DNA of 41,528 nucleotides from Ignavibacteria bacterium (GCA_013298775.1 JAAFIV010000040.1:1-41528); one strand, 5' to 3'. Positions 8,231-17,761 are shown, counted from the stretch's first letter. Numbers and translations: made by a program. Notes: generated by a model not told the origin, from the letters alone.

Positions 8231-8941
8231 TTATTTTTTTACATCAATCTCAAACTTGTTTTCCTCTGTACTCCAGAGCAGTTCGATGAGCGAAAATTCT
8301 GCTTTCTCAAAGATATTTTCATATTCAGGAAGATTCTCTTTCTTGCCCTCGCCACACTGCGGCAGCAAGCGAGCAAAAATGCGGTTTCCAAAGTTTGGAA
8401 TGCCGTAGTGAATAGCCACGCCGTCGCCCGCCGTGCTATGTTCTTGCGTAGAACTCATCACGCATTCAACGTCGAATTGCAGTTTGGGTCCGCGCTTGCC
8501 GTAGAAATCGGAAAGTTTGAGTTTGGGTAATACTTGGAAGGTAATATCCGTCCACTTGCTGACGTTTGAGGTATCGGTTGCAATTGAGTAAAAATGCGTT
8601 CTCCCGCGAAATGTACACTCATTGCCATTGCCAATAGTGCGCTGGTGAGCATAAAATTCCACGCCGCCTTTGCCAGTGTAGATACGAAACACCGTTACAA
8701 TCGGCTTTCCCGTAGCATTATTGACAACGCGAATCACGCCATTTTCCTCGTCAATCGTTACCACATTGGTATTGGAAGGAATGAGGGAAACGTTTTTATT
8801 TTCGGGGCAATTCCGAAAGGTTTCGCGGAGCCATGACTCCGCGTATGCGGCATGAATACTAAACGTGCTGGCTATCACCACAACCAAGAGCGCAAAACGA
8901 GCTACTTTGGAATTCCGCGAAAGAAAAATTGATAAACGCAT
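8231..8941 (-). CDS. Exported protein of unknown function
   Basis: 236 residues from the ATG at 8941. The start is supported by AAGGTGA about six bases upstream and by the signal peptide it creates: basic RNSKVARF, hydrophobic ALLVVVIASTF, cleavage near HAAYAES. An upstream in-frame start at 8983 would add 14 residues before the signal. The mature domain is mixed beta with four cysteines (NCPENK, NECTF, DVECVM, PQCGEG), which could form two disulfides. I recognise no family or catalytic motif. A near-perfect Bacteroidota promoter lies about 115 bases upstream, giving a long leader, and a long-stem terminator lies downstream, so it is probably transcribed alone. Confidence 0.65.
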   Translation of the reverse strand: MRLSIFLSRNSKVARFALLVVVIASTFSIHAAYAESWLRETFRNCPENKNVSLIPSNTNVVTIDEENGVIRVVNNATGKPIVTVFRIYTGKGGVEFYAHQRTIGNGNECTFRGRTHFYSIATDTSNVSKWTDITFQVLPKLKLSDFYGKRGPKLQFDVECVMSSTQEHSTAGDGVAIHYGIPNFGNRIFARLLPQCGEGKKENLPEYENIFEKAEFSLIELLWSTEENKFEIDVKK

Positions 8942-9056
8942 AATTTCACCTTTGAATTTCACCTTTTGCAAAAGCAAGGTCAAACATAAACATAAATTGT
9001 CTTGAATTCACGTGCCAAATTATCGCCACTAAAATACCATTATCTCGAAAGTGGGA

Positions 9057-9087
9057 CAAATATAGCACTTTTGTCATTGCATGCAAA
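9057..9087 (-). promoter_or_regulatory. Bacteroidota-type sigma-A promoter, TTTG-N19-TATATTTG
   Basis: On the minus strand TTTG (9084-9087), a 19-base spacer and TATATTTG (9057-9064) match the Bacteroidota consensus TTTG-N19-21-TAnnTTTG exactly. It points at the exported-protein gene starting at 8941 and predicts a leader of roughly 110 bases. Confidence 0.7.
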
Positions 9088-9254
9088 TAGCGTACCATAC
9101 TTTCATCATAAAAACATGATACAAAATAATGCCTTTCACAGAACAACTTTTGTAGGATGAAAAGAAACGTCCAAAGGTTTATTCAAAGATGTATCAAAAA
9201 TCTATCAAAGATGAATTTATCGGCTGTATCTTTTTCTGTCGCACCATATTCAAA

Positions 9255-9291
9255 AGACATATTCAACAACATTTTCAACAACATTTTCAAA
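9255..9291 (+). repeat. 12-base direct repeats upstream of the giant gene
   Basis: ATTCAACAACATTTTCAACA continues into another ATTTTCAA, giving about two and a half copies of ATTTTCAACAAC, followed by a run of A. The surrounding AT-rich 8942-9411 stretch holds no gene; similar short repeats (ATCAAAGATG, ATCTATCAAAG) lie near 9184-9213. Confidence 0.6.
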
Positions 9292-9337
9292 AAAAACTTT
9301 TCTCACTAAACTTTTATGTAACTTTCCTCTTCCAACG

Positions 9338-9345
9338 TATATTTG
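9338..9345 (+). promoter_or_regulatory. Putative -7 box (TATATTTG) for the giant T9SS protein
   Basis: TATATTTG matches TAnnTTTG exactly and lies about 70 bases before the ATG at 9412. The element 19 bases upstream is TATG, a poor match to TTTG, so the assignment is tentative. Confidence 0.4.
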
Positions 9346-9411
9346 TAGAAATACTGTCCGCCGCGTGATGCACGGTTTTCGGGCGGTATTGTTTTCAAAT
9401 CCCCTTGAGCT

Positions 9412-12400
9412 ATGCCTTTTTTGCTTCCTCCCTTTGCGGCTTCCATGCGGCATGCGTGCTTGCGTGGGGCATTGTTGTTTCTTGCGTGTTGTGCATTTGT
9501 TTTTGCTGATATTTCTACTCCCTTGCTGCACGCGCAATCTCTTTCGATAGAATCCCTCGACGCACAAAATTTCCCCACGCTTCGCGCACAAGTCTATGCC
9601 TTCGATGCAAACGGCAATCGCCTCACCGATGCGGCGGGCTTTACGCTCACTGAAGATGGTGTGCGGCGTACCGTTCGTTCGTTCGTGTGTCCTCCGCCCA
9701 ATCCCGCGCCGCTTTCTGCTGTGCTGACGATTGACGTTTCTGGTTCAATGCAAGAGCCACGCGGACAAGGCATGAACAGATATATACCGATGAACGTCGT
9801 CAAAGAAGCCGCTACTGCTTTTGTTGATGCACTACAAAATGATGGCTCGGAACTGGCAATCACGTTGTTTAATCACTCAAACTTTATCATCAACCCTTTT
9901 ACGACCAACCGCGACGAGCTTCGCGCTGGTTTAGGTCTGCTGCCCTACGCCGATGGCGGGACAGATTATGCGACCGCCTTTTCCGTCGCACTGAACCTCG
10001 CTGCACAAGGAAAAAATGCAAATAAAGTTATTATTTTCCTCACCGATGGGCTTTCTGGTGCGAATGCTGTCGCTATTGCCCAGCAAGCGCGGCTCTTGGG
10101 CGTGAAAATTATTTGCATTACGCTTGGCTTTCCTGCACCGACCGTGCTGCGTGATATTGTGCAGAACCTGAACACGCCTGTACCCACAGGAAGTCGCTTG
10201 TATGATAATATCAGTTCCAGAGAGGAAGCATTGCAGCTATACCGCTCGCTTGCTAATCAGCTTCGCAACGACGCGCCCTGTACTATCGAATGGACAAGTG
10301 AGCTTTCGTGTAATACCGCTCAACGCGCCGTCGCGCTCACGCATGCGCAAGTTCCGGGCGTAACGGCACGCACACGTTACTCGCCGTCGTCGGCACTTTC
10401 TTCGCAAGTCCGCATCACGCCGAATGCGCTGGGGTTTGGTGCTGTTCCTGTGCGCACGACCTCTGGACCGCAGCAAATCACGATTTCGTATAGCAATACC
10501 GCGTTGCCAGCCTTGCGCATTAGCAGAGTTATTTCCACCGATACTGCCTTCAAAGTGAGTTTACTTTCCACGCCAAGCAGCACCAATACTGCCTTTACGC
10601 TGCGTCCGGGAACAACAGATTCGCTGCAAATTCTCAACATCCGCTATACCGCACCCGACGACGGCTACCGCTTTACCACCTTCCGCGTGGAAGCCGAAAA
10701 TGGCTGTACGTTTGAGTTTTACGGAACGGCGGGCTTTCGTGGCTCACGTCCTGCCGCAAACGCTGAACCCCTCAAGCTCACGCACCCTAATGGCGGCGAA
10801 ATATTTTTACTTGGTAGTGATTCCGTCATTACGTGGCGGGGCATTTCGCCAAGCGACACAGTACGCCTTGATTACAGCTTAGATGCGGGTAGAACATGGA
10901 AACTGATTACCGATAAAGGACTTGGTTTACGCCACGTGTGGAACAAGATTCCTGAAATTACGAATCAGGTGACAAGCAGTACCTGCCTTATGCGCGTGCA
11001 GCAAAAGAATAACACTACCTCTTTGTTTTCCAATGATAGTGCGATTGTTCTCCGCCTTCCAGACCCTGTAGAAATGACAGGGGCGCAGTTTGATAGGACA
11101 ATTCTGGGTAATAATGTGCTGACCACTGATAGGCAAGGACGTTTTGCACTCTGGGACGGGAATACTGGAGCATTTCTTCGTTCAACCAAATCAGACCCAC
11201 CCGCCCGTATTAACGAAGCGTCCTATAGCTTTGACCCAGCAAACGTCATTGCCGCGTGTTTAGGTCCGAATATTCAATTTTTGGATAGCTTGCTTCGAGG
11301 TATTTCGCCGGCAGTGTCTGGAGCAAGCACATCCGACCCTCGTGCTTTTCGCTTCAATCCCCGCAATACCTTACAACTTGTGCTTACGCCTGGCGCGAAT
11401 GATATGCAAACAGGAATAAATGTTTATTCCTACAATACACGTCCAATTAATGTCTTACCACTCCCCAACAGTCGAGGAAATACGCGTATTGCAGATTTTG
11501 TTTTCCCAAGCGGTAAAGATATTTTTGCGACAATTGGCAATCAGTTCAAATTATGGCGTTTCCGCGATACAGTTGAATTTACAGGCGATACACCGTTGGA
11601 ATGGACTGCGCCCGACTTCATTCTTTCTGCTGATGCCCGCTTAGTGAATAACGGTCAGCTTTTCCGCATAGCGGTTGCGTGCAGAAGTGGTGTTCAGGAC
11701 AGTCGCAGTAGAATATTTTTCCTCAAGCTCGAAAATGGTGTGTTAGTTGAAGACCCACTTTTGAAAGCTCCCATCACCACGAATGATGCTATTAATACCG
11801 TTGCTTTTGATAAATCAGGAAACTATCTTGTGGCAACGGCGGCAGACTCTATCTTCGTGTTCGACCTTATGAACATCGCGCAGCCGCTTCAGGTCGTACT
11901 TAAAAATAAGAAAGGGCATAACTCAAGGGTAAACACTGCCTTTTTTAGCTGGGATGGTAGCGCAAGTAACCCGCCAAGCCGTGTTGTGAGCACTGAGAAT
12001 GATGGAGTAGCAATTATTTGGTACATCCGCCAACAACTTCCGCTTCAGCAAGACCAGTCCGATAGCCTCTGGGCAATTGTCCGCCCGCAGCCGCAAGCCT
12101 TTGATGTCAATATGAAGCAAGCAGCCGTCGGCACGTCAAAGGATTCTACCGCCCGTGTATTGCTGAATACGGAAAGATACCCGATTCCGTTCCGTTCTAT
12201 TCAAATTCTCCCCCGTGCAGGGCGCACCACTACGCCATTTTCCTTTGTTTCAGGCACAGTAGAAAACTTCACGCTTGCCGCCAATGACAGCACACGAGTG
12301 GAGTTCCGCTACACCCCCACACAAGCAGGGCGCGACACCGCCGACCTTGTATTTACAACGCTCAGCGGCGATAGAATTACTCGGCAAATTATCGGCGAAG

Positions 12401-14910
12401 GTATTACGCTGGATTTGCGCTCAATCGTCGTAGATTTTGGCACTCAATTCATCAATACCACCCGCGACAGCACCATTACCGCCGTCATTCGCAACACAGG
12501 CACAACGCCAATAACGCTCCGAAACCCTCGTATTTTCGGTGTTGGCAATGTGTTTAGCTTTTTGGGAAGAGTCCCAATGGAAACCACACTTGCGCCGAAC
12601 GACACGTTGCAACTCCGCATAGCATTTCGCCCCAACACAACTGGAAGCCTTACCGTCCCAATCCTTTTCACCATTGCACAAACAGGACAAACCACCACTG
12701 CAACGCTGATAGGAACTGGCATTCGAGACGGTGCGCTTTTGGAAGGCTTGCCCGCGCTTGCTTCGCCCGCATCGGCAGTGTGCGATACGACCACGTTTGC
12801 CGTTCCTCTGCGCAATGGTGGCAATAGAGATTTAATCATTGAAAGCACCGGAGCAAGTATTCGTGCGGCTTCTGGCGGAATGAGCAGTACGCTTAATGCG
12901 TTCAGCATCGTTTCTGTGCCGCGCACTATTCCCGCAGGAAGTACGGGCGCAATTTTGATTCGCTTCGCGCCGCAAGGATTGGCGCGGGGTTTGGCGAATG
13001 CAGTGCTGGTAGTTACGAGCAATTCCATGTCGAGCTTGGGCGCATTTGTGAATCTTTCGGCGGAAATTCAGCGTGATTCGCTTACGTTTGCGAATTTCCT
13101 TGCACCGCGCGTACTGCCGAATCGTTGGCTCGCAGGAAACGGCATCGAACCCGCGCAAGCGGGCGATACGCTGCGCTTCACCGTGCGCAATGTCGGCAAT
13201 CTCGCTCGCGCGTGGGTAAATGCCGCAGGTGCGAATGCAGCAAGTACGGGCTTGGCGGCAGGGCGTATTCCTTCGCTGGAAGATTCGACGCGCTTTTTCC
13301 AATTTGCAAGCGAGACCGTTCCAAGCGGCAACGCCATTCCGCAATCTCTTTTGCCGAATACCAGCCTCACGCTCAAAATCTGGTTCGTAGGCAATGGAAG
13401 CGGCATGAACAACGGTCTTGCAGGGCGCACCTACACTGCCCGCCTGCCCTTTGTGAGCGAATGCCCTACGCAGCGTGTCCGCGACACAATTTCCTTCTCG
13501 CAAACTATCAATTCCCGCCCTGAACTCCGCATCATTGCTTCCTCGCCACCAATCACAACCTGCGGCAATACGGGGCAAATGTTCGTGCGCGTTACCAACG
13601 TCGGTACAGCACCAGCGACGCGCCTACAAGCGAGTATCAATCAGCCTTTTAGCATTGTTTCTGCGCCAGACACATTGCGCCCGCGCGACACGCTCACGCT
13701 GCCTGTACGCTACGCCTTACCACTTGCCCTCACGCCAGGAAATATGCCGTCTGCAAGCGGAATTTTCGCCGATACGCTGCGCATTGCCGAAAGTTCGACC
13801 GCATCCGTACAAGCCGCTCTGCGTGTGCAACGCGAGATTGTTGATTTTGCTATCATTCCCACGAGCATAGATTTTCCGCGCCTTGAGGCGAATATGTCTG
13901 CCAGCACGACAATTACGATTGTCAATCGCGGCAGCCTTCCTCTCGACCTCGCATCAGCACTGGCGCGGCGTACAGGCGATACTGCCATTACCTTCTCGCC
14001 AACAAGCCCAATTCCGCCAAATTCCTCTCAGCAAGTAACGGTGCGCTTTTCGGGCGGCGCGGGTAATCTGAATTTTGCGGCACGTTTCCCATTTTTCCAA
14101 GAATTTACCCAACAAGGCACAACTTATTGTTCCCGCCGCGACACGCTTCAAATCACGGCTTCAACGATTTCCCGCACGGGCGAACTGAGTATCAGCGATG
14201 CTTCCGCCAATCCGAGCGAGCAGGTGCAAATGTTCGTCTTTCTGCGCAATCGCTCAAATATTCCGCTTGGCACAACCATACGCGATACACTCCGCTTGAA
14301 CGCAACAATGCTCTTTCCGCAAGGAAGGACACCGCGTGGGCGCGTAGAATTTGGCGAGCGCATCATTCCCGTCGAATGGACAGTGCGCGACAATAGCGAA
14401 AACATTCCGATTGATACCTTGCGCTTCCTCGTGCTTGCGGGCAACGACACGCTCACCAGCATTCGCACGACCGCCAGCCGCCAAACCCGCGCACCAGGCA
14501 TTCTGATTGATGTGCAGCCCTTCGGGAGAGCGTTGTGTCGTATTCCCGACTCACCCTTCCGTTTGCAAGGCGTTCCAATGGCGTATTTTTGCTTGCTTGG
14601 GCAAAGATATGCTACTGGTTATGGCTTTATTACAACTCCTCTCGGCACACTCAGCATTCAACGAATTTACCCGCAACCAGTTTCGACGGAAATGAATGTG
14701 GAATTTTGGTCGAAAGATGCTGAACTCACCATTTTGCGCGTTTCGGATGCACTTGGACAAGAACAGTTTCCACAAAAGCAGATACAGGCTGTACAGGGCA
14801 TGAATACACTCGCTGTGCCAGAAATGGCGATTTTGCGAAGCGGCGTGTACATGGTGCAGCTTCGCAACGCCCGCGAACTTGTTGTGCAGCGCGTGATGGT
14901 TGTGCGCTAG
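9412..14910 (+). CDS. Giant secreted VWA/propeller/choice-of-anchor protein with T9SS sorting domain
   Basis: 1832 residues; an alternative start at 9445 gives a tidier signal peptide (hydrophobic LLFLACCAFVF, cleavage near LLHAQ). Order of parts: a von Willebrand A domain at about 100-290 with a complete MIDAS (D108-x-S110-x-S112, T184, D212); a short cysteine-containing Ig-like region; an FN3-like LTHPNGGEIF module near 460; a beta-propeller-like stretch at about 560-880 (VLTTDRQGRFALWDGNTG, GHNSRVNTAFFSWDG, VSTENDGVAIIWY); several ASH/choice-of-anchor D Ig-like repeats at about 890-1640 (DFGTQFINTTRDSTI, FRPNTTGSL); and a Por-type C-terminal sorting domain at 1747-1832 (IQRIYPQPVS, LRSGVYMVQLRN). 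It is expected to be exported by Sec, crossed by type IX secretion and attached to the surface. A cation-dependent adhesion role is inference. No neighbour is functionally linked. Confidence 0.9.
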   Translation: MPFLLPPFAASMRHACLRGALLFLACCAFVFADISTPLLHAQSLSIESLDAQNFPTLRAQVYAFDANGNRLTDAAGFTLTEDGVRRTVRSFVCPPPNPAPLSAVLTIDVSGSMQEPRGQGMNRYIPMNVVKEAATAFVDALQNDGSELAITLFNHSNFIINPFTTNRDELRAGLGLLPYADGGTDYATAFSVALNLAAQGKNANKVIIFLTDGLSGANAVAIAQQARLLGVKIICITLGFPAPTVLRDIVQNLNTPVPTGSRLYDNISSREEALQLYRSLANQLRNDAPCTIEWTSELSCNTAQRAVALTHAQVPGVTARTRYSPSSALSSQVRITPNALGFGAVPVRTTSGPQQITISYSNTALPALRISRVISTDTAFKVSLLSTPSSTNTAFTLRPGTTDSLQILNIRYTAPDDGYRFTTFRVEAENGCTFEFYGTAGFRGSRPAANAEPLKLTHPNGGEIFLLGSDSVITWRGISPSDTVRLDYSLDAGRTWKLITDKGLGLRHVWNKIPEITNQVTSSTCLMRVQQKNNTTSLFSNDSAIVLRLPDPVEMTGAQFDRTILGNNVLTTDRQGRFALWDGNTGAFLRSTKSDPPARINEASYSFDPANVIAACLGPNIQFLDSLLRGISPAVSGASTSDPRAFRFNPRNTLQLVLTPGANDMQTGINVYSYNTRPINVLPLPNSRGNTRIADFVFPSGKDIFATIGNQFKLWRFRDTVEFTGDTPLEWTAPDFILSADARLVNNGQLFRIAVACRSGVQDSRSRIFFLKLENGVLVEDPLLKAPITTNDAINTVAFDKSGNYLVATAADSIFVFDLMNIAQPLQVVLKNKKGHNSRVNTAFFSWDGSASNPPSRVVSTENDGVAIIWYIRQQLPLQQDQSDSLWAIVRPQPQAFDVNMKQAAVGTSKDSTARVLLNTERYPIPFRSIQILPRAGRTTTPFSFVSGTVENFTLAANDSTRVEFRYTPTQAGRDTADLVFTTLSGDRITRQIIGEGITLDLRSIVVDFGTQFINTTRDSTITAVIRNTGTTPITLRNPRIFGVGNVFSFLGRVPMETTLAPNDTLQLRIAFRPNTTGSLTVPILFTIAQTGQTTTATLIGTGIRDGALLEGLPALASPASAVCDTTTFAVPLRNGGNRDLIIESTGASIRAASGGMSSTLNAFSIVSVPRTIPAGSTGAILIRFAPQGLARGLANAVLVVTSNSMSSLGAFVNLSAEIQRDSLTFANFLAPRVLPNRWLAGNGIEPAQAGDTLRFTVRNVGNLARAWVNAAGANAASTGLAAGRIPSLEDSTRFFQFASETVPSGNAIPQSLLPNTSLTLKIWFVGNGSGMNNGLAGRTYTARLPFVSECPTQRVRDTISFSQTINSRPELRIIASSPPITTCGNTGQMFVRVTNVGTAPATRLQASINQPFSIVSAPDTLRPRDTLTLPVRYALPLALTPGNMPSASGIFADTLRIAESSTASVQAALRVQREIVDFAIIPTSIDFPRLEANMSASTTITIVNRGSLPLDLASALARRTGDTAITFSPTSPIPPNSSQQVTVRFSGGAGNLNFAARFPFFQEFTQQGTTYCSRRDTLQITASTISRTGELSISDASANPSEQVQMFVFLRNRSNIPLGTTIRDTLRLNATMLFPQGRTPRGRVEFGERIIPVEWTVRDNSENIPIDTLRFLVLAGNDTLTSIRTTASRQTRAPGILIDVQPFGRALCRIPDSPFRLQGVPMAYFCLLGQRYATGYGFITTPLGTLSIQRIYPQPVSTEMNVEFWSKDAELTILRVSDALGQEQFPQKQIQAVQGMNTLAVPEMAILRSGVYMVQLRNARELVVQRVMVVR

Positions 14911-15027
14911 CAATATGTTCGTGATTCGTTAGATACAACATTTTTTGTATCTTGCGCCTCGCCTCTTTGTGAGAGGTTCACCTTCGCACACAACAAAATC
15001 TCTGAACAATAGATAAAATCAGGCTTC

Positions 15028-15105
15028 AGTGGCACAGACATTCTTGTCTGTATTGTTTATCTGAAACCCGCACCAACACTCACAGACAAGAATGTCTGTG
15101 CCACT
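15028..15105. repeat. Palindromic repeat A, copy 1 (perfect 24-base arms)
   Basis: Arms at 15028-15051 and 15082-15105 are perfect reverse complements over 24 bases around a 30-base loop. Each arm holds its own small palindrome, CAGACA-TTCT-TGTCTG, so three hairpins are possible. The outer ends read AGTGGCACAGACA. It sits between the T9SS protein and the next plus-strand gene. Confidence 0.9.
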
Positions 15106-15191
15106 ATTGAAAGAATTTTGTCGTGTACGGAGGAGCTTCACAGAAAACAAGAAATATCCCCATAAAACATCATCCATTTTCGGAGTATTGA

Positions 15192-16019
15192 ATGAGCCTT
15201 CGCACATTGCCAACAACCTTTTTCCGCCCGTTCTCGAAAACGCTTTTTTCGTTCACTATGCTTGTTGTGTGCGCCTTTGCGCCAACGCTCTTTGCACAAA
15301 AAGTGGACAAACAAATCGCTCGCGTTTTACAGCAAACTATTACTGCATCGCAGCTTGAACCCGATGATAAAATTAAAGTTCAAGCAAAAGCCCAATTGAA
15401 AAAAGACTACCCGAAATGGCTGACACAAATTCGCTATGTCAAACTTGCTTCAATGGTCTGGGAACCGCTTCAGCAGCAGTTTGTGAAGGAAAAAGGTATT
15501 ACAGTTGCGCCGAGCGAAGTAACGTCGTTTTTTGATTATGCAAAAAAAGCTCGTGAATTGCAAAAAGCACAGTTCCAACAAGCCTTGCAAAAACTGAATG
15601 CGGACATGGCGGCTGGCAAAGTACCACCAGCACAAAAAGCAGAAGCCGACGCAATGAAGAAAAACTTACAAAACGCACTCGACCAGCTTGGGAAGCCGCT
15701 TCCAGAGCCATCGGCACAGGAAAAAGAATTTGCCAATCGCACTATTCAAGTCTGGAAATTCGACCAAGCCTTATACAAACAATTCGGCGGCACAGTAGTA
15801 ATGAAGCAAGCAAACCCAATGGAGCCTATCGGCGCGTACAAAAAATACCTCGAAGACCGCGAAAAAGCGAAGAATTTTGAAATTACAGATGCCGACTACA
15901 AAAAGAATTTCTGGCAAATGTTCGATGTCCCGAAACAAGCTCCCGTTGTGCCAGCAAATAAGGTGGATTATAGCAAACCTTGGTGGGTACTGATGGTTGA
16001 GGCAGGGCAGAAGAAGTAA
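15192..16019 (+). CDS. Exported helical protein of unknown function
   Basis: 275 residues. A signal peptide is clear (RPFSKTLFSFTMLVVCAFAP, cleavage near LFAQK). The ATG at 15192 has GGAG suitably placed upstream. The mature chain is long, charged and almost entirely helical, rich in Lys, Gln and Ala (AKKARELQKAQFQQALQKLN, AEADAMKKNLQNALDQL), and ends in a Trp-rich tail (KPWWVLMVEAGQKK). No catalytic or lipid-attachment motif is seen. The arrangement is loosely like the helical N-terminal part of SurA-type periplasmic chaperones but without a prolyl-isomerase domain; this is a guess and I leave it unnamed. It is separated from the giant gene by repeat A and appears to be monocistronic. Confidence 0.65.
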   Translation: MSLRTLPTTFFRPFSKTLFSFTMLVVCAFAPTLFAQKVDKQIARVLQQTITASQLEPDDKIKVQAKAQLKKDYPKWLTQIRYVKLASMVWEPLQQQFVKEKGITVAPSEVTSFFDYAKKARELQKAQFQQALQKLNADMAAGKVPPAQKAEADAMKKNLQNALDQLGKPLPEPSAQEKEFANRTIQVWKFDQALYKQFGGTVVMKQANPMEPIGAYKKYLEDREKAKNFEITDADYKKNFWQMFDVPKQAPVVPANKVDYSKPWWVLMVEAGQKK

Positions 16020-16032
16020 AGTGTTATAGAAT

Positions 16033-16125
16033 CAAAGGATTATGCTCAATCAATTTTGGGAAATTTTCGGTGGAAGAGCATTTTCAAACCTCATTACGAG
16101 AGTACAACGAGAGTATAATCCTTTG
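16033..16125. repeat. Inverted repeat between convergent genes
   Basis: CAAAGGATTAT at 16033-16043 has its exact complement ATAATCCTTTG at 16115-16125, 71 bases apart, with partial pairing continuing inward (GCTC against GAGA). It lies between the ends of the converging exported-protein and Fur genes. It may be a degenerate mobile palindrome; no T run makes it a good terminator. Confidence 0.5.
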
Positions 16126-16189
16126 CAATTCTACCGGTAAGATGTTAAAGCACTCTTAACAGGAAGCGAACAAATAATAACCCAAAGCA

Positions 16190-16711
16190 TTACACTTTAT
16201 TATGCTCGCAACTGCGGGTATCTTGGCAAACGGCGAATATCTGCAATGAGTGTTTAAGCGGCTTGAAGCCATTTGCTTCGGCGACGCGGTCTTGAATGGT
16301 GCTGAGTTCGTCTGCTTGAAATTCCACGATATGCCCGCATTCGGTACAAATCAGGTGGTCGTGGTTCGGCATTTTGTCGGTTAATTCAAAGTGCGCACTG
16401 TCGCCTTGAAAACGGTGTTTTACGAGGATATTACAGCGCGTGAGCAAGTCCAGCGTGGAATAGACGGTTGCCCGCGAGACCTGCACGTGTGCGCTTCGCA
16501 GGGCGAGATAGAGTTCATCGGCACTGAAGTGGTGTTCCTGTTCCAAAACGGCATCCAAAACCAAGTAGCGTTCTTGCGTGTTGCGATACTTTTTCTCTTT
16601 CAAAAATTCCGTAAACTGCTCTTTGATTCGCCCTGCATCAATCGCTTGCTCGGTGTGCGCACGCACGGGCGAGGGAGGCTGAAGGACGGGAAGATTGAAG
16701 GTACTATTCAT
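16190..16711 (-). CDS. Fur-family metalloregulator
   Basis: 173 residues, slightly longer than the usual 130-160 because of a 25-residue N-terminal extension. The winged-helix part spans about 30-105 (KKYRNTQERYLVLDAVL, HHFSADELYLAL, VSRATVYSTLDLL). The dimerisation and metal region has HDHLICTEC with the structural zinc cysteines C122 and C125. The second cysteine pair is C162 and C168 (CQDTRSC), wider than the common CxxC. The protein represses target genes when bound to a metal; whether it senses iron, peroxide (PerR) or zinc cannot be settled from sequence. It has no operon partner: the MlaE permease gene lies upstream in the same orientation but across a 210-base gap with repeat A. Start at the ATG at 16711. 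Confidence 0.9.
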   Translation of the reverse strand: MNSTFNLPVLQPPSPVRAHTEQAIDAGRIKEQFTEFLKEKKYRNTQERYLVLDAVLEQEHHFSADELYLALRSAHVQVSRATVYSTLDLLTRCNILVKHRFQGDSAHFELTDKMPNHDHLICTECGHIVEFQADELSTIQDRVAEANGFKPLKHSLQIFAVCQDTRSCEHNKV

Positions 16712-16770
16712 AACCGATGAAGATTCAAAAGAAGATTCACAATGAAGGAAAATGCTGAAGCCAGTATTTT

Positions 16771-16848
16771 ACGCGGACACAGACAAAAGTGTCTGTGCTA
16801 CCGAAGCCAGTGTGTATCAGTAGCGCGTAACACTCTTGTCTGCGCCCT
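16771..16848. repeat. Palindromic repeat A, copy 3 (diverged)
   Basis: GACACAGACAAAAGTGTCTG on the left and GTAGCGCGTAACACTCTTGT on the right form an imperfect version of the same nested palindrome: an inner CAGACA...TGTCTG hairpin on the left, and a right arm resembling that of the 37.7 kb copy. It occupies the gap between the Fur gene's start and the MlaE gene's end. Confidence 0.7.
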
Positions 16849-16921
16849 GTATGTTTATGAGAAGACTAGAATATACGGAAAATTTCACTTTCTCTCGTCG
16901 CTTTTTTCCTGTGCGCTTTTG

Positions 16922-17713
16922 TCATAAAATCCCACCAAACACCGCATCCAGAAGCAGAATAGAAGCCGCCGAGAGCGTGAAAGAGCGCACCGTACTTTGC
17001 CCAACGCCTTCTGCGCCGCCTTCGGTCATATAGCCAGAATGACAGCCAATCAGTGCCGTAATCCCGCCAAACACACCCGATTTGAACAAGCCAATTCCAA
17101 TTTCTGTCAGCGAAAAGAAGCGTTGAATGGAATCAAAAAACATTTGCGAGGAGAAATCAAACTTGAAGCTGGTGAGCAGATACGCGCCAATAATGGCAAC
17201 GATGTTTGAGAAGACCGCCAGCACAGGCATCATCGTGAGAGCAGCAATGACGCGGGGCATGGACAAATAGCGGTTTTTATCAATCGCCATCATTTCGAGT
17301 GCGTCAATCTGCTCGGAAACCTGCATCGTGCCTATTTGCGCCGTTACTGCGCCGCCCACGCGACCAGCAATGACGAGCGCAATCAACACGGGCGTAAGCT
17401 CGGTAAAGACGACCGTTGCAATCGAACCGCCAATAAAAGGACGCGCAATGCCGATAAGATTAAATTTGGCAAAGAGGTTCGTTGCCTGCAATGCCGCGAT
17501 TGCGCCCGTAAACGCGCCAATCAGCACCACAAGCGCGAGCGAATCCGCACCGACAATCGCCATCTGCTCCAACACCAAGCGACGGTCCTTGAAAATACGC
17601 GGTGTGTAGCGAATAACTGCGCCCAAGAGCATCATCAAACGCCCTGTTTCTGCGGTGAAGTTGAGGACGCTGCGCCCCAGTCGTGCGAGGAAGTTTTGAA
17701 AAAGAGAAATCAT
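16922..17713 (-). CDS. MlaE-family ABC transporter permease
   Basis: 263 residues with five to six membrane spans. The family signature is plain: GAFTGAIAALQATNLFAKFN, FTELTPVLIALVIAGRVGGA, then QIGTMQVSEQIDALEMM and a final VFGGITALIGCHSGY. MlaE permeases (DUF140) work with an MlaF-type ATPase and an MCE-domain protein to move phospholipids between the inner and outer membranes. Those partners are often adjacent but are not in this stretch: the next gene upstream on the strand is an unrelated lipoprotein. Repeat B and a terminator separate it from that lipoprotein gene, so it has its own promoter. Start at the ATG at 17713. Confidence 0.9.
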   Translation of the reverse strand: MISLFQNFLARLGRSVLNFTAETGRLMMLLGAVIRYTPRIFKDRRLVLEQMAIVGADSLALVVLIGAFTGAIAALQATNLFAKFNLIGIARPFIGGSIATVVFTELTPVLIALVIAGRVGGAVTAQIGTMQVSEQIDALEMMAIDKNRYLSMPRVIAALTMMPVLAVFSNIVAIIGAYLLTSFKFDFSSQMFFDSIQRFFSLTEIGIGLFKSGVFGGITALIGCHSGYMTEGGAEGVGQSTVRSFTLSAASILLLDAVFGGIL

Positions 17714-17761
17714 TCGGCGAGTGAAGTTTTGATGGAAAGTTCGCCTTACGCAGCAGTAATC

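Noticed and set aside
12444-13578. Long minus-strand frames of 194 and 248 codons inside the T9SS gene
   Set aside because: They lie opposite a clearly conserved secreted-protein frame, and their translations are Arg/Cys-rich or Val-rich shadows without family motifs.
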